A DNA stretch of 49,546 nt from a virus. Both the position numbers and the translations under genes were made by a program. The stretch is from the IMG/VR virus record IMGVR_UViG_3300020468_000011, positions 1 to 49,546 of that record; one strand, written 5' to 3'. Positions within the stretch are counted from its first letter, which is position 1. Every line of letters begins with the position of its first letter. The notes beneath the pieces are model-generated. The model was given only the letters and a program-made list of their open reading frames with translations. It was not told where the DNA came from and made no database searches. Below are positions 48,995-49,546 of this stretch, piece by piece.

Positions 48995-49287
48995 ACGAAA
49001 TCCTCTTTAACATTCTTGTAACCTACGAACCACTCGTAGTTTTTCTGAAATACTCTCATACCATATGAGAATTCATCAAGTAGAGCGTTTAAGCGTGATT
49101 TGGTTGTATTTGACTGCCAACCGCCATCTTTGATGATAATTGAGTTAGACTTGATTGTAGCGATGTGGTTACCATGTAAATAAACGTCTGCTTCGTTATC
49201 CCATCCACACCTAACCATTGTATTGGATGATGAGAAGTTAGATCTTGATCTTACTGCTGCATTCATTTGTCTTTCGATCTTTCTCAT
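48967..49287 (-). CDS. Conserved marine phage protein, 106 aa, unknown function
   Basis: MRKIERQMNAAVRSRSNFSS followed by NTMVRCGWDNEADVYLHGNH, IATIKSNSIIIKDGGWQSNT and TKSRLNALL. The combination of a basic N-terminal helix, a beta 'VYLHGNxIA' strand and 'GGWxSxTTKSRLNALL' is recurrent in short proteins of marine T4-like phages, none with a known role as far as I know. The ATG has a good AGGAG 9 bases upstream and a TATAAT further up, so it is expressed on its own. An RNA hairpin spans its stop codon, and the terminator at 48851-48878 follows. Confidence 0.75.
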   Translation of the reverse strand: MRKIERQMNAAVRSRSNFSSSNTMVRCGWDNEADVYLHGNHIATIKSNSIIIKDGGWQSNTTKSRLNALLDEFSYGMRVFQKNYEWFVGYKNVKEDFVSGMELAID

Positions 49288-49318
49288 TTGGATGAACTCC
49301 TGTGTTGCTTATACTAAT

Positions 49319-49324
49319 ATTATA
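49319..49324 (-). promoter_or_regulatory. -10 box (TATAAT) and SD site for the 106-aa gene
   Basis: The minus strand carries a perfect TATAAT 32 bases before the ATG, with AGGAG at 49301-49297 as ribosome site. No good -35 hexamer lies 16-18 bases upstream, so an activator or a phage-modified polymerase may be needed. TGACAC/GTGTCA half-sites occur just upstream (49331-49376). Confidence 0.4.
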
Positions 49325-49386
49325 ATGGATTGACACCTGTATTCCACACTTGTTGTGACAGTAATATAAGTGTCATATGGATTAAC

Positions 49387-49405
49387 CAGATCAGTATTTG
49401 ATCTG
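49387..49405 (-). repeat. Perfect 7-bp inverted repeat with 5-base loop
   Basis: CAGATCA (49387-49393) and TGATCTG (49399-49405) pair around GTATT. It overlaps the stop codon of the truncated ORF. No T-run follows on the minus strand, so a terminator is not certain; it may protect the 3' end of the message. Confidence 0.5.
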
Positions 49406-49546
49406 CTTATTATCCATAGTGATGATTGTGAAACCTGATCTTTTTAACATGTTTCTGTATCTCACTATCTGCTGACTTGATAGAAATGCATCTGTATCTT
49501 TAACCCATGCAATGTAGGATACACTTGCTAGTTTAGTCTTATCAAT
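49391..49546 (-). CDS. C-terminal end of an unknown protein (partial, start beyond window)
   Basis: The minus strand is open from the right edge for 51 codons to a TGA at 49391-49393: IDKTKLASVSYIAWVKDTDA, then FLSSQQIVRYRNMLKRSGFT and IITMDNKQIKY. It contains an amphipathic helix (SSQQIVRYRNMLKRSG) followed by a hydrophobic strand, a credible protein end. The start is outside the window, so length and family are unknown. A 7-bp inverted repeat overlaps its stop. Confidence 0.5.
   Translation of the reverse strand: MDKTKLASVSYIAWVKDTDAFLSSQQIVRYRNMLKRSGFTIITMDNKQIKY

Noticed and set aside
1-49546. tRNA genes, integrase, IS elements
   Set aside because: No cloverleaf in the gaps, no recombinase or transposase frame; the intergenic space is too small.

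Overview
The window is about 49.5 kb of an AT-rich T4-like marine phage genome. A cyanomyovirus-type phage is the best fit; a related pelagiphage is possible. Every gene I can support lies on the minus strand, so transcription runs from the right end to the left. The assignment rests on recognisable T4 baseplate proteins (gp25, gp6, gp7-like, gp8 and a gp9/gp10-type N-terminus) in the order usual for such phages. A PAAR spike tip, a DUF4815 virion protein and a 2OG-Fe(II) oxygenase of the cyanophage type support it further. No host, tRNA, CRISPR, integrase or insertion-sequence signals were seen. No stretch over 300 bases lacks a gene; the longest non-coding gap is 47976-48208.

Layout in the direction of transcription. 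(1) 49546-47300: a small-gene accessory block. It holds a truncated ORF, a 106-aa conserved phage protein, a hairpin terminator, a 2OG oxygenase, a good sigma70-type promoter and three very small proteins, two of them missed by simple ORF length cut-offs. (2) 47300-41494: NlpC/P60 hydrolase, a 54-aa AbrB/MazE-like protein, a 100-aa protein, a 1223-aa structural protein, the PAAR tip, a 46-aa basic protein and gp25. (3) 41494-10815: the baseplate wedge. gp6 is followed by a giant 7358-aa protein in the gp7 position, then a YHYH-domain protein, a gp9/gp10-like protein ending in a cupredoxin-like domain, a GxGY-repeat protein and gp8. (4) 10813-1: a 2479-aa DUF4815 structural protein, two small coiled-coil proteins and a long tail fibre that runs off the left edge.

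The most striking object is the 7358-aa protein, about 22 kb or 45% of the window. Its N-terminal part and one internal segment resemble the conserved C-terminal third of T4 gp7. Those two pieces, close together in T4, are separated here by about 2800 residues of repeats, a YHYH-like domain, a propeller-like region, a LamG-like domain and carbohydrate-binding-like modules. A further 3700 residues of helical and beta repeats follow.

The genes are tightly packed with overlapping stop/start codons, and recurrent (A/C/G)-TAAATA motifs upstream of several of them look like T4-type late promoters. Together the window encodes the outer baseplate, spike tip, a tail-associated wall hydrolase and host-contacting fibres. 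Homologies were recognised by eye and from memory; no searches were run.
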